In this document: piece by piece, positions 15,809 to 23,750 of the stretch
How the letters are laid out: each line of letters starts with the position of its first letter
How positions within the stretch are numbered: the stretch's first letter is position 1
Assembly (NCBI RefSeq): GCF_014650115.1
Contig: NZ_BMUI01000026.1
Location: 1 to 64,000, forward strand
Direction: 5' to 3'
Origin: Streptomyces olivaceoviridis
Lineage (GTDB): Bacteria; Actinomycetota; Actinomycetes; Streptomycetales; Streptomycetaceae
DNA length: 64,000 nt
Translations under genes and position numbers: made by a program
The notes under the pieces: model-generated
What the model saw: the letters and a program-made list of their open reading frames with translations, nothing else
Told to the model about the DNA's origin: nothing
The model's database searches: none

Positions 15809-16567
15809 ATGACGACGAGTACCGGAACCGACTGGGCGGCTTGGCAGGAGAGCTGGGACCGGCAGCAGGAGTGGTACATGCCGGACCGTGAGGAACGGTT
15901 CCGGATCATGCTCGACATGGTCGAGGCGCTCGTGGGCACGGCCCCCCGCGTGCTGGACCTCGCGTGCGGCACCGGCAGCATCACCGCCCGGCTGCTGCGA
16001 CGCTTCCCCGACGCCACCAGCACCGGCGTCGACCTCGACCCCGCGCTGCTCGCCATAGCCCACGGCACCTTCGCCGGCGACGACCGGGTCTGCCTCGTCA
16101 ACGCCGACCTCAAGGACCCCGACTGGCCGGCCGGGCTGCCGTACGACTCCTACGACGCCGTACTGACCGCCACGGCCCTCCACTGGCTGCACAGCGAACC
16201 CCTCGCGGCCCTCTACGGTCAGGTCGCGGGGCTGGTCCGCGACGGCGGTGTCTTCATGAACGCGGACCACATGATCGACGACACCACGCCCCGGATCAAC
16301 GCGGCCGAGCGCGCCCAGCGCCACGCCCGCATGGATCAGGCCAAGCGGGACGGCGCCCTGGACTGGGCGGACTGGTGGCAGCTCGCCGCCCAGGACCCGG
16401 TCCTCGCCGAGCCGACCGCCCGCCGCTTCGAGATCTACGGCGAACACGCGGACGGGGACGTGCCGTCGGCGGCGTGGCACGCGCGCACCCTGCTCGCCCA
16501 GGGCTTCGGCGAGGCCCGGCCGGTGTGGTGCTCGCCCTCCGACACGCTGCTCCTCGCCGTCAAGTAG
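15809..16567 (+). CDS. SAM-dependent class I methyltransferase
   Basis: This encodes 252 residues. Motif I is VLDLACGTGSITARLL (about 49-64), followed by TGVDLDPALL and DLKDPDWPAGLPYDSYDAV. This is the Methyltransf_25/11 type, with a W/H-rich acceptor region later (ALHWLHSEPL, DWADWWQLAAQDP). The substrate is unknown. It starts 100 bp from the divergent CGNR gene, which may regulate it. Two hairpins follow it. Confidence 0.88.
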   Translation: MTTSTGTDWAAWQESWDRQQEWYMPDREERFRIMLDMVEALVGTAPRVLDLACGTGSITARLLRRFPDATSTGVDLDPALLAIAHGTFAGDDRVCLVNADLKDPDWPAGLPYDSYDAVLTATALHWLHSEPLAALYGQVAGLVRDGGVFMNADHMIDDTTPRINAAERAQRHARMDQAKRDGALDWADWWQLAAQDPVLAEPTARRFEIYGEHADGDVPSAAWHARTLLAQGFGEARPVWCSPSDTLLLAVK

Positions 16568-16586
16568 CCCGGCGCCCGGCACGCAC

Positions 16587-16616
16587 AGAGGCGGTACGAG
16601 CAGTCGTACCGCCTCT
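16587..16616. terminator. Hairpin after methyltransferase
   Basis: A perfect 13-bp stem, AGAGGCGGTACGA and its complement, with a GCAG loop, lies 20 bp after the methyltransferase stop. Confidence 0.8.
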
Positions 16617-16665
16617 TCCGCGTCCCCTGGCACCCGTCGCGGTCCCCGGCTGAACGCCCGTCTGA

Positions 16666-16706
16666 CGGGCGAGGGCGGTACGGGGGTCCCGTACCGCCCT
16701 CGCCCG
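16666..16706. terminator. Second, very strong hairpin between convergent genes
   Basis: A perfect 19-bp stem at 16666-16684 pairs with 16688-16706 around a 3-base loop. It stands before the end of the convergent ABC ATPase gene and shares the GGCGGTAC core with the first hairpin. Together they form a tandem bidirectional terminator. Confidence 0.85.
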
Positions 16707-16756
16707 GTGTGGCGCCGGAGCACCCGCGTCGGCGCACCTGTCCCAGAGCGCTTGTT

Positions 16757-17563
16757 TCAGAGCACCTTGGACAGGAACGACTGCGTCCGCTCGTGCTGCG
16801 GGTTCGTCAGGACGTCCCGCGGGTGGCCGGATTCCACCACCACACCGTCGTCCATGAACACCAGGCTGTCGCCCACCTCGCGGGCGAAGCCCATCTCGTG
16901 GGTGACGACGACCATGGTCATGCCGGACTCGGCGAGGTCCCGCATGACGTCCAGGACGTCACCGACCAGCTCCGGGTCCAGGGCCGAGGTCGGCTCGTCG
17001 AACAGCATCAGCTTCGGGTCCATCGCCAGCGCCCGGGCGATCGCCACGCGCTGCTGCTGGCCGCCGGAGAGCTGCGAGGGGTAGTGCCCGGCCCGGTCGG
17101 CCAGGCCCACGCGCTCCAGCAGCTGCATGGCGCGCTCCTTGGCCTGTGCCCGGTTCGCGCCCTTGACCTGCACCGGCGCCTCCATGACGTTCTCCACGGC
17201 CGTCATGTGCGGGAACAGGTTGAAGCGCTGGAAGACCATGCCGATGTCGCGGCGCTTCATCGCGACCTCGCGGTCGCGCAGCTCGTACAGCTTGTCGCCC
17301 TGCTGGCGGTAGCCGACCAGCTCGCCGTCGACGTACAGCCGCCCGGCGTTGATCTTCTCCAGGTGGTTGATGCACCGCAGGAAGGTCGACTTGCCGGAAC
17401 CGGAGGGGCCGATGAGGCAGAACACCTCGCCCGGCTTGACCTCCAGGTCGATGCCCTTCAGCACCTCGACATGGCCGAAGGACTTGTGGACGTCCTGCGC
17501 CTTGACCATCGGGACGGTGCCCTTGGCCGGGGTGTCCTGCTTCTTGCTCAGCTTGTCGGTCAT
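16757..17563 (-). CDS. Polar amino-acid ABC transporter, ATP-binding protein
   Basis: This encodes 268 residues. Walker A is GPSGSGKST, the Q-loop lies around GMVFQRFNLFPHM, the signature is LSGGQQQR and Walker B LMLFDEPTSALDPE. The spacing and NLFPH match the GlnQ/GltL family for glutamine, glutamate or similar amino acids. The ATG overlaps the permease TGA (ATGA). With permease and lipoprotein upstream it makes a complete importer. Confidence 0.93.
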   Translation of the reverse strand: MTDKLSKKQDTPAKGTVPMVKAQDVHKSFGHVEVLKGIDLEVKPGEVFCLIGPSGSGKSTFLRCINHLEKINAGRLYVDGELVGYRQQGDKLYELRDREVAMKRRDIGMVFQRFNLFPHMTAVENVMEAPVQVKGANRAQAKERAMQLLERVGLADRAGHYPSQLSGGQQQRVAIARALAMDPKLMLFDEPTSALDPELVGDVLDVMRDLAESGMTMVVVTHEMGFAREVGDSLVFMDDGVVVESGHPRDVLTNPQHERTQSFLSKVL

Positions 17564-18495
17564 GCCATGCCTCCCTTAGGCCGGCCCAGGGAGAGCATGT
17601 TGGTCTTCACCTTCTGCCACGGCGTCGGCGGCAACTGGCGGCTGGAGCCGCGGGCGTAGTACCGCTCGATGTAGTACTGGCCGACGCTCAGCACCGAGGT
17701 CATGATCAGGTACCAGGCCGCGGCGAGGAAGTACATCTCCACCGGGGCGCCGGAGTTCTGGCCGATGTCCTGGGCGTAGCGGAACAGCTCGGGATACTGG
17801 ACGGCCGCCACGAGCGAGGTCGTCTTCAGCATGTTGATCACTTCGTTGCCCGTCGGCGGCACGATCACGCGCATCGCCTGCGGGATGACCACCCGGCGCA
17901 GCGTCTTGCCGTGGCTCATGCCGAGCGCGTGGGCCGCCTCGGTCTGGCCCTCGTCCACCGCCAGCAGGCCCGCCCGGCAGATCTCGGCCATGTACGCCGC
18001 CTCGTTCAGGCCCAGGCCGAGCAACGCCGTCAGCAGCGGCGTCATGAAGTTCGACCAGTAGTCCTTGTAGAACGGCATCAGGTTGATGTACTCGAAGACC
18101 AGGCCCAGGTTGAACCAGAGGAACAGCTGGACCAGGACCGGGGTACCGCGGAAGAACCAGATGTAGAACCAGGCGATGGACGAGGTCACCGGGTTCTTCG
18201 ACAGCCGCATCACCGCGAGGACGATGCCGCCGACGATGCCGATCAGCATCGACAGCACCGTCAGCAGGAGGGTCTTGCCGACACCGGTGAGGATCCGGTC
18301 GTCGAAGAAGTAGTCCGGCACCGCGTGCCAGTTGATCCGGCCCTGGCCGAACGCGTAGATGATCGCGACGAGGAGCGCGATCGCGATGACGGCGGAGACA
18401 TAGCGTCCGTAGTGCCGGACCGGAATGGCCTTGATGGCCTCCGCGCCGGCCGGGGGCGTGTCCACCGGCCCCGCCGTCTTGTCGATGTCAGTCAC
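17560..18495 (-). CDS. Polar amino-acid ABC transporter, permease
   Basis: This encodes 311 residues with several membrane segments (ISAVIAIALLVAIIYAFG-like start, LLLTVLSMLIGIVGGIVLAV, FFRGTPVLVQLFLW) and the EAA loop (AHALGMSHGKTLRRVVIPQA) that docks the ATPase. This is the HisM/GlnP type, in which a single permease can form a homodimer. The GTG start is at 18493-18495, 36 bp after the lipoprotein gene. It extends the N-terminus by about 35 polar residues compared with the shortest homologues. Confidence 0.93.
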   Translation of the reverse strand: MTDIDKTAGPVDTPPAGAEAIKAIPVRHYGRYVSAVIAIALLVAIIYAFGQGRINWHAVPDYFFDDRILTGVGKTLLLTVLSMLIGIVGGIVLAVMRLSKNPVTSSIAWFYIWFFRGTPVLVQLFLWFNLGLVFEYINLMPFYKDYWSNFMTPLLTALLGLGLNEAAYMAEICRAGLLAVDEGQTEAAHALGMSHGKTLRRVVIPQAMRVIVPPTGNEVINMLKTTSLVAAVQYPELFRYAQDIGQNSGAPVEMYFLAAAWYLIMTSVLSVGQYYIERYYARGSSRQLPPTPWQKVKTNMLSLGRPKGGMA

Positions 18496-18531
18496 GGGAA
18501 TTGCCTCTCAGTGGCCGCTTGGTGCCGCGGG

Positions 18532-19491
18532 TCACTTGCCGCCGTTGATCACGGACTCCTTGACGGCGCCGTCCTGCGCGCCCCACTTCTCGAGGATCCT
18601 CTGGTACTCGCCGTTCTTGATGATCGCGTCCATCGCGGCCTGGAGGGCGTCGCGCAGCTGGGTCTCCTTCTTGGAGACCGCGATGCCGTACGGGGCCGCC
18701 TCGACCTGGTCGCCGACGATCTCGAAGTCCTTGCCGCCGCCGGAGGTCTTCACCGCGTACGCCGCCACCGGGAAGTCGGCGGACACGGCGTCCGCGCCGC
18801 CCGAGCGCAGCCGGGTCTGGGCCTGCTGGTTGTCGTCGAAGGCCTCGATGGCCAGCTTCTTGCCACTCGGACACTTCTTGGCCTGCTGCTTGGCCAGGTC
18901 CTCCGAGGTGGTGCCGCGCTGGACGGCGAGCTTCTTGCCGCACAGGTCGTCCCAGGTCGTGATGCCCTTGGTGTCGCCCTTGCGGGTGTATATGGAGACA
19001 CCGGCGGTCAGGTAGTCGACGAAGTCGACGCCCTCACCGACCTTCTTGCCGGTGTCCGGGTCGACGCCCTCCTGACGGTTCTTGTTGTCCGTCATGGCCG
19101 ACATGGCGATGTCGTACCGGTCCGAACGCAGACCGGTGAGCAGGGCGTCGAAGGTGCCGTTCTGGAAGTCGAACGTCACCCCGAGCTGCTTGCCGAGGGC
19201 CGCCGCCAGGTCGGGGTCCAGACCGACGACCTTGCCGGCGGAGTCCTTGTACTCGACCGGGGCGTACGCGATGTCCGAACCGACCCTGATCGTGCCCTTG
19301 CTCCGGATCTCCTGCGGGAGCTTGTCGGCGAGCGGGGCGCTGCTGGCGGAAGCGCCGCCGGAGTTCTCGTTCTTGTCCTTGGTCTGGTCACCGCAACCGG
19401 TGATCAGCAGGGCCCCTGCGACCGCGATCGCGCCGGCCGCGGCCAGACGGGAGCGCGCTGCGGTCGTACGACGGGTGGAGCTTGCGGTCAT
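18532..19491 (-). CDS. Amino-acid ABC transporter substrate-binding lipoprotein
   Basis: This encodes 319 residues. The signal peptide ends at lipobox LLITGC (Cys about residue 30), followed by a Ser/Ala/Asn linker and a SBP_bac_3 domain (GTIRVGSDIAYAPVEYKDSA, PDLAAALGKQLGV, GVDFVDYLTAGVSIY). It captures an amino acid outside the cell and delivers it to the permease. The ATG at 19489-19491 has GGAGGA. It is the first gene of the importer operon. Confidence 0.93.
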   Translation of the reverse strand: MTASSTRRTTAARSRLAAAGAIAVAGALLITGCGDQTKDKNENSGGASASSAPLADKLPQEIRSKGTIRVGSDIAYAPVEYKDSAGKVVGLDPDLAAALGKQLGVTFDFQNGTFDALLTGLRSDRYDIAMSAMTDNKNRQEGVDPDTGKKVGEGVDFVDYLTAGVSIYTRKGDTKGITTWDDLCGKKLAVQRGTTSEDLAKQQAKKCPSGKKLAIEAFDDNQQAQTRLRSGGADAVSADFPVAAYAVKTSGGGKDFEIVGDQVEAAPYGIAVSKKETQLRDALQAAMDAIIKNGEYQRILEKWGAQDGAVKESVINGGK

Positions 19492-20055
19492 CGTGGTTCC
19501 TCCGGCGGATGGAAGAGTTGCCGATGGGTCGACGGAAACACACACCTTCGGGTGTCGCGACCTCGTGGGTTTACGGCATCTTGCCATTCGGTCTGCGCCG
19601 ATCAGGGGCGTCGCCATGTCAAAATCGGATAACGGGTGACCCCCGAACCGCATCAGGTCGGTACATCCTTGGTCCATCACCACCGAACCATCTGCGGGAA
19701 TCCAGCGCGCCGGCCGGAAAATCTTCAGCGTGTCTCAGGATGCGGTCACCCCTTCGCCCGCCCCATCGGTCGCTCTCGGGCGTTTTCGGGCCATTCCGGT
19801 CCACCGTCGCTCGTCATCTGCGTGTCGCCTTCCGGTTCCGGGATGTGACCTTGCACCTAATGGACTCGTCGCGGGCGCCGTCCGTCCGGTAAGAAGGTTC
19901 TTTACACCCCTCATCCGGGGCTCAGGGTGCGTGTGCGGCGCGCCCGTCGCGTATGAGCTCGTACGTATCCGCAATCGAGCCGTACGCGGTGCCCGCCCAC
20001 CCCTCACCAGGAGTGGTCGACCCTCAAACCATGCATACCTAAGGGGTAAAACAAA
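19492..20055. promoter_or_regulatory. 564-bp divergent region between transporter operon and malic enzyme
   Basis: No credible gene was found. A small perfect hairpin ACACC-TTCG-GGTGT lies at 19542-19555, about 50 bp upstream of the lipoprotein start and thus in its likely leader. The malic-enzyme side has AAGGGG at 20041. Some base composition is lower in GC around 19600-19900. The hairpin may affect leader stability; nothing else is clear. Confidence 0.4.
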
Positions 20056-21279
20056 GTGGCAGCGGAGATCGTCAATCCTCGCAGCGACGGCACAACGGAC
20101 CAGGACGGCGGGGCGGAGCCCCTCGATTCCTTCGATCCGGCGTTCGCGCTGCACCGCGGGGGCAAGATGGCCGTGCAGGCCACCGTGCCGGTCCGCGACA
20201 AGGACGACCTTTCCCTCGCGTACACGCCCGGTGTCGCTCGCGTGTGCACCGCGATCGCGGAAACGCCGGAGCTGGTCAACGACTACACATGGAAGTCCAA
20301 CGTGGTCGCCGTCGTCACCGACGGTACGGCCGTGCTCGGACTCGGGGACATCGGTCCTCAGGCCTCCCTCCCCGTGATGGAGGGCAAGGCGATCCTGTTC
20401 AAGCAGTTCGGCGGCGTCGACGCGGTGCCGATCGCGCTCGACTGCACCGACGTGGACGACATCGTCGAGACCGTCGTCCGGCTCGCGCCCTCCTTCGGCG
20501 GAGTGAACCTGGAGGACATCTCGGCGCCCCGGTGCTTCGAGATCGAGCGCCGGCTCCAGGAGCGCCTGGACATCCCGGTCTTCCACGACGACCAGCACGG
20601 TACGGCCGTCGTGACGCTCGCGGCGCTGCGGAACGCGGCGCGGCTCAGCGGGCGCGAGATCGGTCAGCTGCGGGCCGTCATCTCCGGTGCCGGCGCGGCC
20701 GGTGTCGCCATCGCCAAGATGCTGGTCGAGGCCGGCATCGGTGATGTGGCGGTGGCCGACCGCAAGGGCGTCGTGTCGGCCGACCGGGGGGACCTGACCC
20801 CGGTCAAGCGGGAAGTGGCCGGCTTCACGAACAAGGCCGGCCTCACCGGCTCGTTGGAGGACGCCCTCGCGGGCGCCGACGTCTTCATCGGCGTCTCCGG
20901 CGGTACGGTCCCCGAGGAGGCCGTCGCCTCCATGGCCGAGGGCGCCTTCGTGTTCGCGATGGCCAACCCGAACCCCGAGGTGCACCCGGACGTCGCGCAC
21001 AAGTACGCCGCGGTCGTCGCCACCGGTCGCTCGGACTTCCCGAACCAGATCAACAACGTGCTGGCCTTCCCCGGGATCTTCGCGGGCGCGCTCCAGGTGC
21101 GGGCCACGCGGATCACCGAGGGGATGAAGATCGCCGCCGCCGAGGCGCTGGCCGCGGTGGTCGGTGACGACCTCGCCGCCGACTACGTGATCCCCTCTCC
21201 GTTCGACGAGCGGGTCGCTCCCGCCGTCACGGCGGCGGTCGCCGCCGCCGCGCGGGCCGCGGGCGTGGCTCGTCGGTGA
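20056..21279 (+). CDS. NAD-dependent malic enzyme
   Basis: This encodes 407 residues, the short bacterial form. The catalytic N-domain contains RGGKMAVQATVPV and LAYTPGVARVC, the metal site VFHDDQHGTAVV, and the dinucleotide fold ISGAGAAGVAIAKML (about 205-220). It converts malate to pyruvate and CO2 with reduction of NAD(P), linking the TCA cycle to pyruvate. The coenzyme choice (NAD) is inferred from family length and cannot be proved here. The GTG start has AAGGGG 9 bases upstream. It ends before a repeat-rich spacer and terminator. Confidence 0.92.
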   Translation: MAAEIVNPRSDGTTDQDGGAEPLDSFDPAFALHRGGKMAVQATVPVRDKDDLSLAYTPGVARVCTAIAETPELVNDYTWKSNVVAVVTDGTAVLGLGDIGPQASLPVMEGKAILFKQFGGVDAVPIALDCTDVDDIVETVVRLAPSFGGVNLEDISAPRCFEIERRLQERLDIPVFHDDQHGTAVVTLAALRNAARLSGREIGQLRAVISGAGAAGVAIAKMLVEAGIGDVAVADRKGVVSADRGDLTPVKREVAGFTNKAGLTGSLEDALAGADVFIGVSGGTVPEEAVASMAEGAFVFAMANPNPEVHPDVAHKYAAVVATGRSDFPNQINNVLAFPGIFAGALQVRATRITEGMKIAAAEALAAVVGDDLAADYVIPSPFDERVAPAVTAAVAAAARAAGVARR

Positions 21280-21379
21280 CGTCGCGCCGGGTGGCGCCGA
21301 GTAGCCCGGAGGAGCTTCGAGCAGCTCCGAGGAGCGCCTCGAAGCGCCGGGTGGTGCTTCGTAGAGCTGGGTAGTGCTG

Positions 21380-21409
21380 ACCGGCCCCGTCCGTGCGGAC
21401 GGGGCCGGT
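21380..21409. terminator. Hairpin terminator after malic enzyme
   Basis: ACCGGCCCCGTCCG pairs perfectly with its complement two bases later. It follows a G/C-rich spacer (21280-21379) containing near-repeats of GAGGAGCTTCGAG type. Confidence 0.8.
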
Positions 21410-21562
21410 CCTTTGGTCCACCGCCCGCCCGTCCCGGGGTTCGGACGGTGCCGTTCGGGGGTGCCGGTGGTCGTGCGCCGCACGGGTGCCGTTGCGCAAG
21501 AGGGCATGTGTCACACGGGGGCCTGGTTCCGTCGGCTGCATCGCGCACCTATCGTCGGCAGC

Positions 21563-22528
21563 ATGTTCGCCGTCTACGCCGCCCGAATCGACCGCGACCA
21601 GCCGCTCACCGGCCTTGAGTTGGGGGAGCGCCCGGCTCCCGAGGCCCGTCCCGGCTGGAGCACCGTCACGGTGCGGGCCGCTTCCCTCAATCACCACGAC
21701 CTCTGGTCCCTGCGGGGCGTCGGCCTCCCGGAGGACCGGCTGCCCATGATCCTCGGCTGCGACGCCGCCGGAGTCGACGCGGACGGCAACGAGGTCGTCC
21801 TGCACTCCGTCATCGGCCAGACCGGCCACGGCGTCGGCCCCGACGAGCCGCGCTCCATCCTCACCGAGCGGTACCAGGGCACCTTCGCCGAACAGGTCGC
21901 CGTGCCGACCTGGAACATCCTGCCCAAGCCGAAGGAGCTGTCCTTCGCCGAGGCGGCCTGTCTGCCGACCGCCTGGCTGACGGCGTACCGGATGCTGTTC
22001 ACCAATGCCGGGGTACGACCCGGTGACTCGGTCCTCGTGCAGGGTGCGGGCGGCGGTGTGGCCACGGCCGCGATCGTCCTCGGCAAGGCCGCCGGACTGC
22101 GGGTCTTCGCCACCAGCCGGGACGAGGCCAAGCGGAAGCGGGCCCTGGAGCTGGGCGCGGTGGAGGCCGTGGAGCCCGGGGCGCGGCTGCCGCAGCGGGT
22201 GGACGCCGTCATCGAGACCGTCGGCGCCGCCACCTGGTCCCACTCCGTGAAGTCCCTGCGGCCCGGCGGGACGCTCGTCATCTCCGGTGCCACCAGTGGG
22301 GACCGGCCCTCGCACGCCGAGCTGACCCGGATCTTCTTCCTCGAACTGAAGGTGGTCGGCTCCACCATGGGCACCAAGGACGAGCTGGAGGACCTGCTCG
22401 CCTTCTGCGCCGCGACGGGGGTGCGACCCGTCATCGACGAGGAGCTGCCGCTGGACCGGGCCCGGGAGGGCTTCGAACGGCTGGCTTCCGGGGAGCAGTT
22501 CGGGAAGATCGTGCTTACCAACTCCTGA
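21563..22528 (+). CDS. Zinc-type alcohol dehydrogenase-like oxidoreductase
   Basis: This encodes 321 residues of the medium-chain dehydrogenase superfamily. The GroES-like part has NHHDLWSLRGVGL and ILGCDAAGVDADG; the Rossmann part has VLVQGAGGGVATAAIVL (about 155-171). The structural-zinc cysteine loop is absent, so it belongs to the quinone-reductase/YhdH-like NADPH branch rather than true zinc alcohol dehydrogenases. The ATG at 21563 is chosen; the longer reading frame upstream runs through the terminator. Confidence 0.88.
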   Translation: MFAVYAARIDRDQPLTGLELGERPAPEARPGWSTVTVRAASLNHHDLWSLRGVGLPEDRLPMILGCDAAGVDADGNEVVLHSVIGQTGHGVGPDEPRSILTERYQGTFAEQVAVPTWNILPKPKELSFAEAACLPTAWLTAYRMLFTNAGVRPGDSVLVQGAGGGVATAAIVLGKAAGLRVFATSRDEAKRKRALELGAVEAVEPGARLPQRVDAVIETVGAATWSHSVKSLRPGGTLVISGATSGDRPSHAELTRIFFLELKVVGSTMGTKDELEDLLAFCAATGVRPVIDEELPLDRAREGFERLASGEQFGKIVLTNS

Positions 22529-22577
22529 CGTTCGGCGGGCTGTTGGGCTGGGGGGCTCAACGGTTGAGAGGTCGAGA

Positions 22578-22607
22578 GGCGGGTCCGGGATCTCGGGCCC
22601 GCCTTTT
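22578..22607 (+). terminator. Intrinsic terminator
   Basis: GGCGGG/CCCGCC arms with an inner CCG/CGG pairing around GGATCT are followed by TTTT, 50 bp after the oxidoreductase gene. Confidence 0.8.
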
Positions 22608-22619
22608 GTACGGCATGGC

Positions 22620-22664
22620 TGTCAACTGGGGTTGACGCTTGAGGGGTGTCAACCTAGATTGACA
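22620..22664 (+). promoter_or_regulatory. Leaderless promoter with two TGTCAA-N6-TTGACA operators
   Basis: Two inverted repeats, TGTCAA-N6-TTGACG at 22620-22637 and TGTCAA-N6-TTGACA at 22647-22664, are 27 bp apart. A -35 box TTGACG (22632-22637), a 17-bp spacer and a -10 box TAGATT (22655-22660) overlap them. The expected start of RNA falls on the ATG at 22667, and no ribosome site exists. Both promoter elements are covered by operators, so repression, perhaps by the HTH protein itself, is likely. Confidence 0.65.
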
Positions 22665-22666
22665 GT

Positions 22667-22876
22667 ATGAGTGAGGCAACCGATCTCGCCGAGCGCGCCG
22701 GTGACCGTGATCCACGGGTCGGACTGCGGGCCGTGGCCGCGCTGCGCCGGCTGCTGGAGCAGCTGGAGGCGGTACAGGTGCGCAGTGCGCGCAATCAGGG
22801 CTGGTCGTGGCAGGAGATCGCCGCGGAGCTGGGTGTCAGCAGGCAGGCCGTGCACAAGAAGTACGGGAGGCGTTGA
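22667..22876 (+). CDS. Small HTH protein, partner of Clp-N protein
   Basis: This encodes 69 residues. The first half is a helix (LRAVAALRRLLEQLEAVQVRSARN) and the second a clear helix-turn-helix (WSWQEIAAELGVSRQAVHKKYG). It is either the DNA-binding subunit of a repressor or a nucleoid-type protein. Its TGA overlaps the ATG of the Clp-N gene (TGATG), so they are coupled. The ATG appears to be the very 5' end of the transcript. Confidence 0.88.
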   Translation: MSEATDLAERAGDRDPRVGLRAVAALRRLLEQLEAVQVRSARNQGWSWQEIAAELGVSRQAVHKKYGRR

Positions 22877-23460
22877 TGTTCGAGCGGTTCACCAAGGATG
22901 CACGGGCGGTGGTCGAGGGCGCGTTCGTGCACGCGCAGAACGGCGGGGCGCGGTCCGTGGACGCCGAGCATCTGCTGCTCGCGCTCCTCGACCGGGAGGG
23001 CAGCCGGGCGTCCTTCGCGCTGTCCGCCCTCGGGCTCGCGGAACCGGAGGCGCGGGAGCGGGTACGGCGCGAGGTGGGGGAGGCCCGGCGGCGGGCCGGG
23101 CTGACCCGGGCCGACGCGGACGCGCTGGCCGGGCTGGGGATCGATGTGTCGGAGATCGTGGCGCGGGTGGAGGAGGTGCACGGCGTCGGAGCGATGTCCG
23201 GTGACCGGGGGCGGGGTGGGGGCCGGGCGGGGTGGCCGTCGGGCGGGCGGCGGCCCGGCTTCGGCCGGGGGGCGAAGGGGGTGTTGGAGCGGGCGTTGCG
23301 GATTGCCCTGGCTCGGCGTGATCGGGGGATCGGCGATGAGTATCTGCTGTTGGCGCTCACCGTGGTGCCGGGGGTGGCGGGGGAGGTGTTGGCGGATCAC
23401 GGGGTGACGTTTGAAGGGGTGTCGCGGGTTTGCCCGGCGGCTCGGTCGGCTGGGGGGTGA
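22876..23460 (+). CDS. Clp N-terminal (double Clp repeat) domain protein
   Basis: This encodes 194 residues with two Clp_N repeats: MFERFTKDARAVVEGAF..SVDAEHLLLALLD (1-75) and GVLERALRIALARRDRGIGDEYLLLAL (about 135-165), joined by a Gly/Arg-rich linker. There is no AAA+ domain, so this is a ClpC-like adaptor or decoy without ATPase. It may bind Clp substrates or ligand for the HTH partner. The last residues are encoded by the first copy of a 14-bp intergenic repeat, so the C-terminus may be recent. Confidence 0.85.
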   Translation: MFERFTKDARAVVEGAFVHAQNGGARSVDAEHLLLALLDREGSRASFALSALGLAEPEARERVRREVGEARRRAGLTRADADALAGLGIDVSEIVARVEEVHGVGAMSGDRGRGGGRAGWPSGGRRPGFGRGAKGVLERALRIALARRDRGIGDEYLLLALTVVPGVAGEVLADHGVTFEGVSRVCPAARSAGG

Positions 23461-23748
23461 GCGTTGGCTTCGCCTCGGCGGTGCTTTGCCGCCCGCCCGC
23501 CCGACTCGGTCGGCTGGGAGGTGGGCGCCGCGGGGCTCCGCCCCGGACCCCGGATGCTTTCCCACCCTCCCACCCGACTCGGTCCGCTGGGAGGTGGGCG
23601 TCCGGAGGCTTCGCCTCGGGGAGGCGGGGTGACCGGCCGCCCCGTCCGGGTTGGGTGGGTGGCAGGGGCTCCCTGCCCGGCTCGGTCGGCTGGGGTGTCA
23701 GAGTCCGGGCCGGTCGGCTGGGGGCGGGGTCTGGGCTCGGTCGGCTGG
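23440..23748. repeat. Six copies of CTCGGTCGGCTGGG-type repeat, non-coding
   Basis: Copies lie at 23440, 23505, 23578, 23681, 23709 (degenerate) and 23736. Between them are small perfect hairpins common in Streptomyces spacers (GGGGC-TCC-GCCCC near 23533, GAGGC-TTC-GCCTC near 23606). No gene is seen from 23461 to 23750. The block separates convergent Clp-N and PadR genes. Confidence 0.7.
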
Positions 23749-23750
23749 TG

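Noticed and set aside
19610..19640. GlnR-type nitrogen-control box upstream of the amino-acid transporter
   Set aside because: GTCAA-N6-ATAAC looks partly like it, but the following half-sites do not match.
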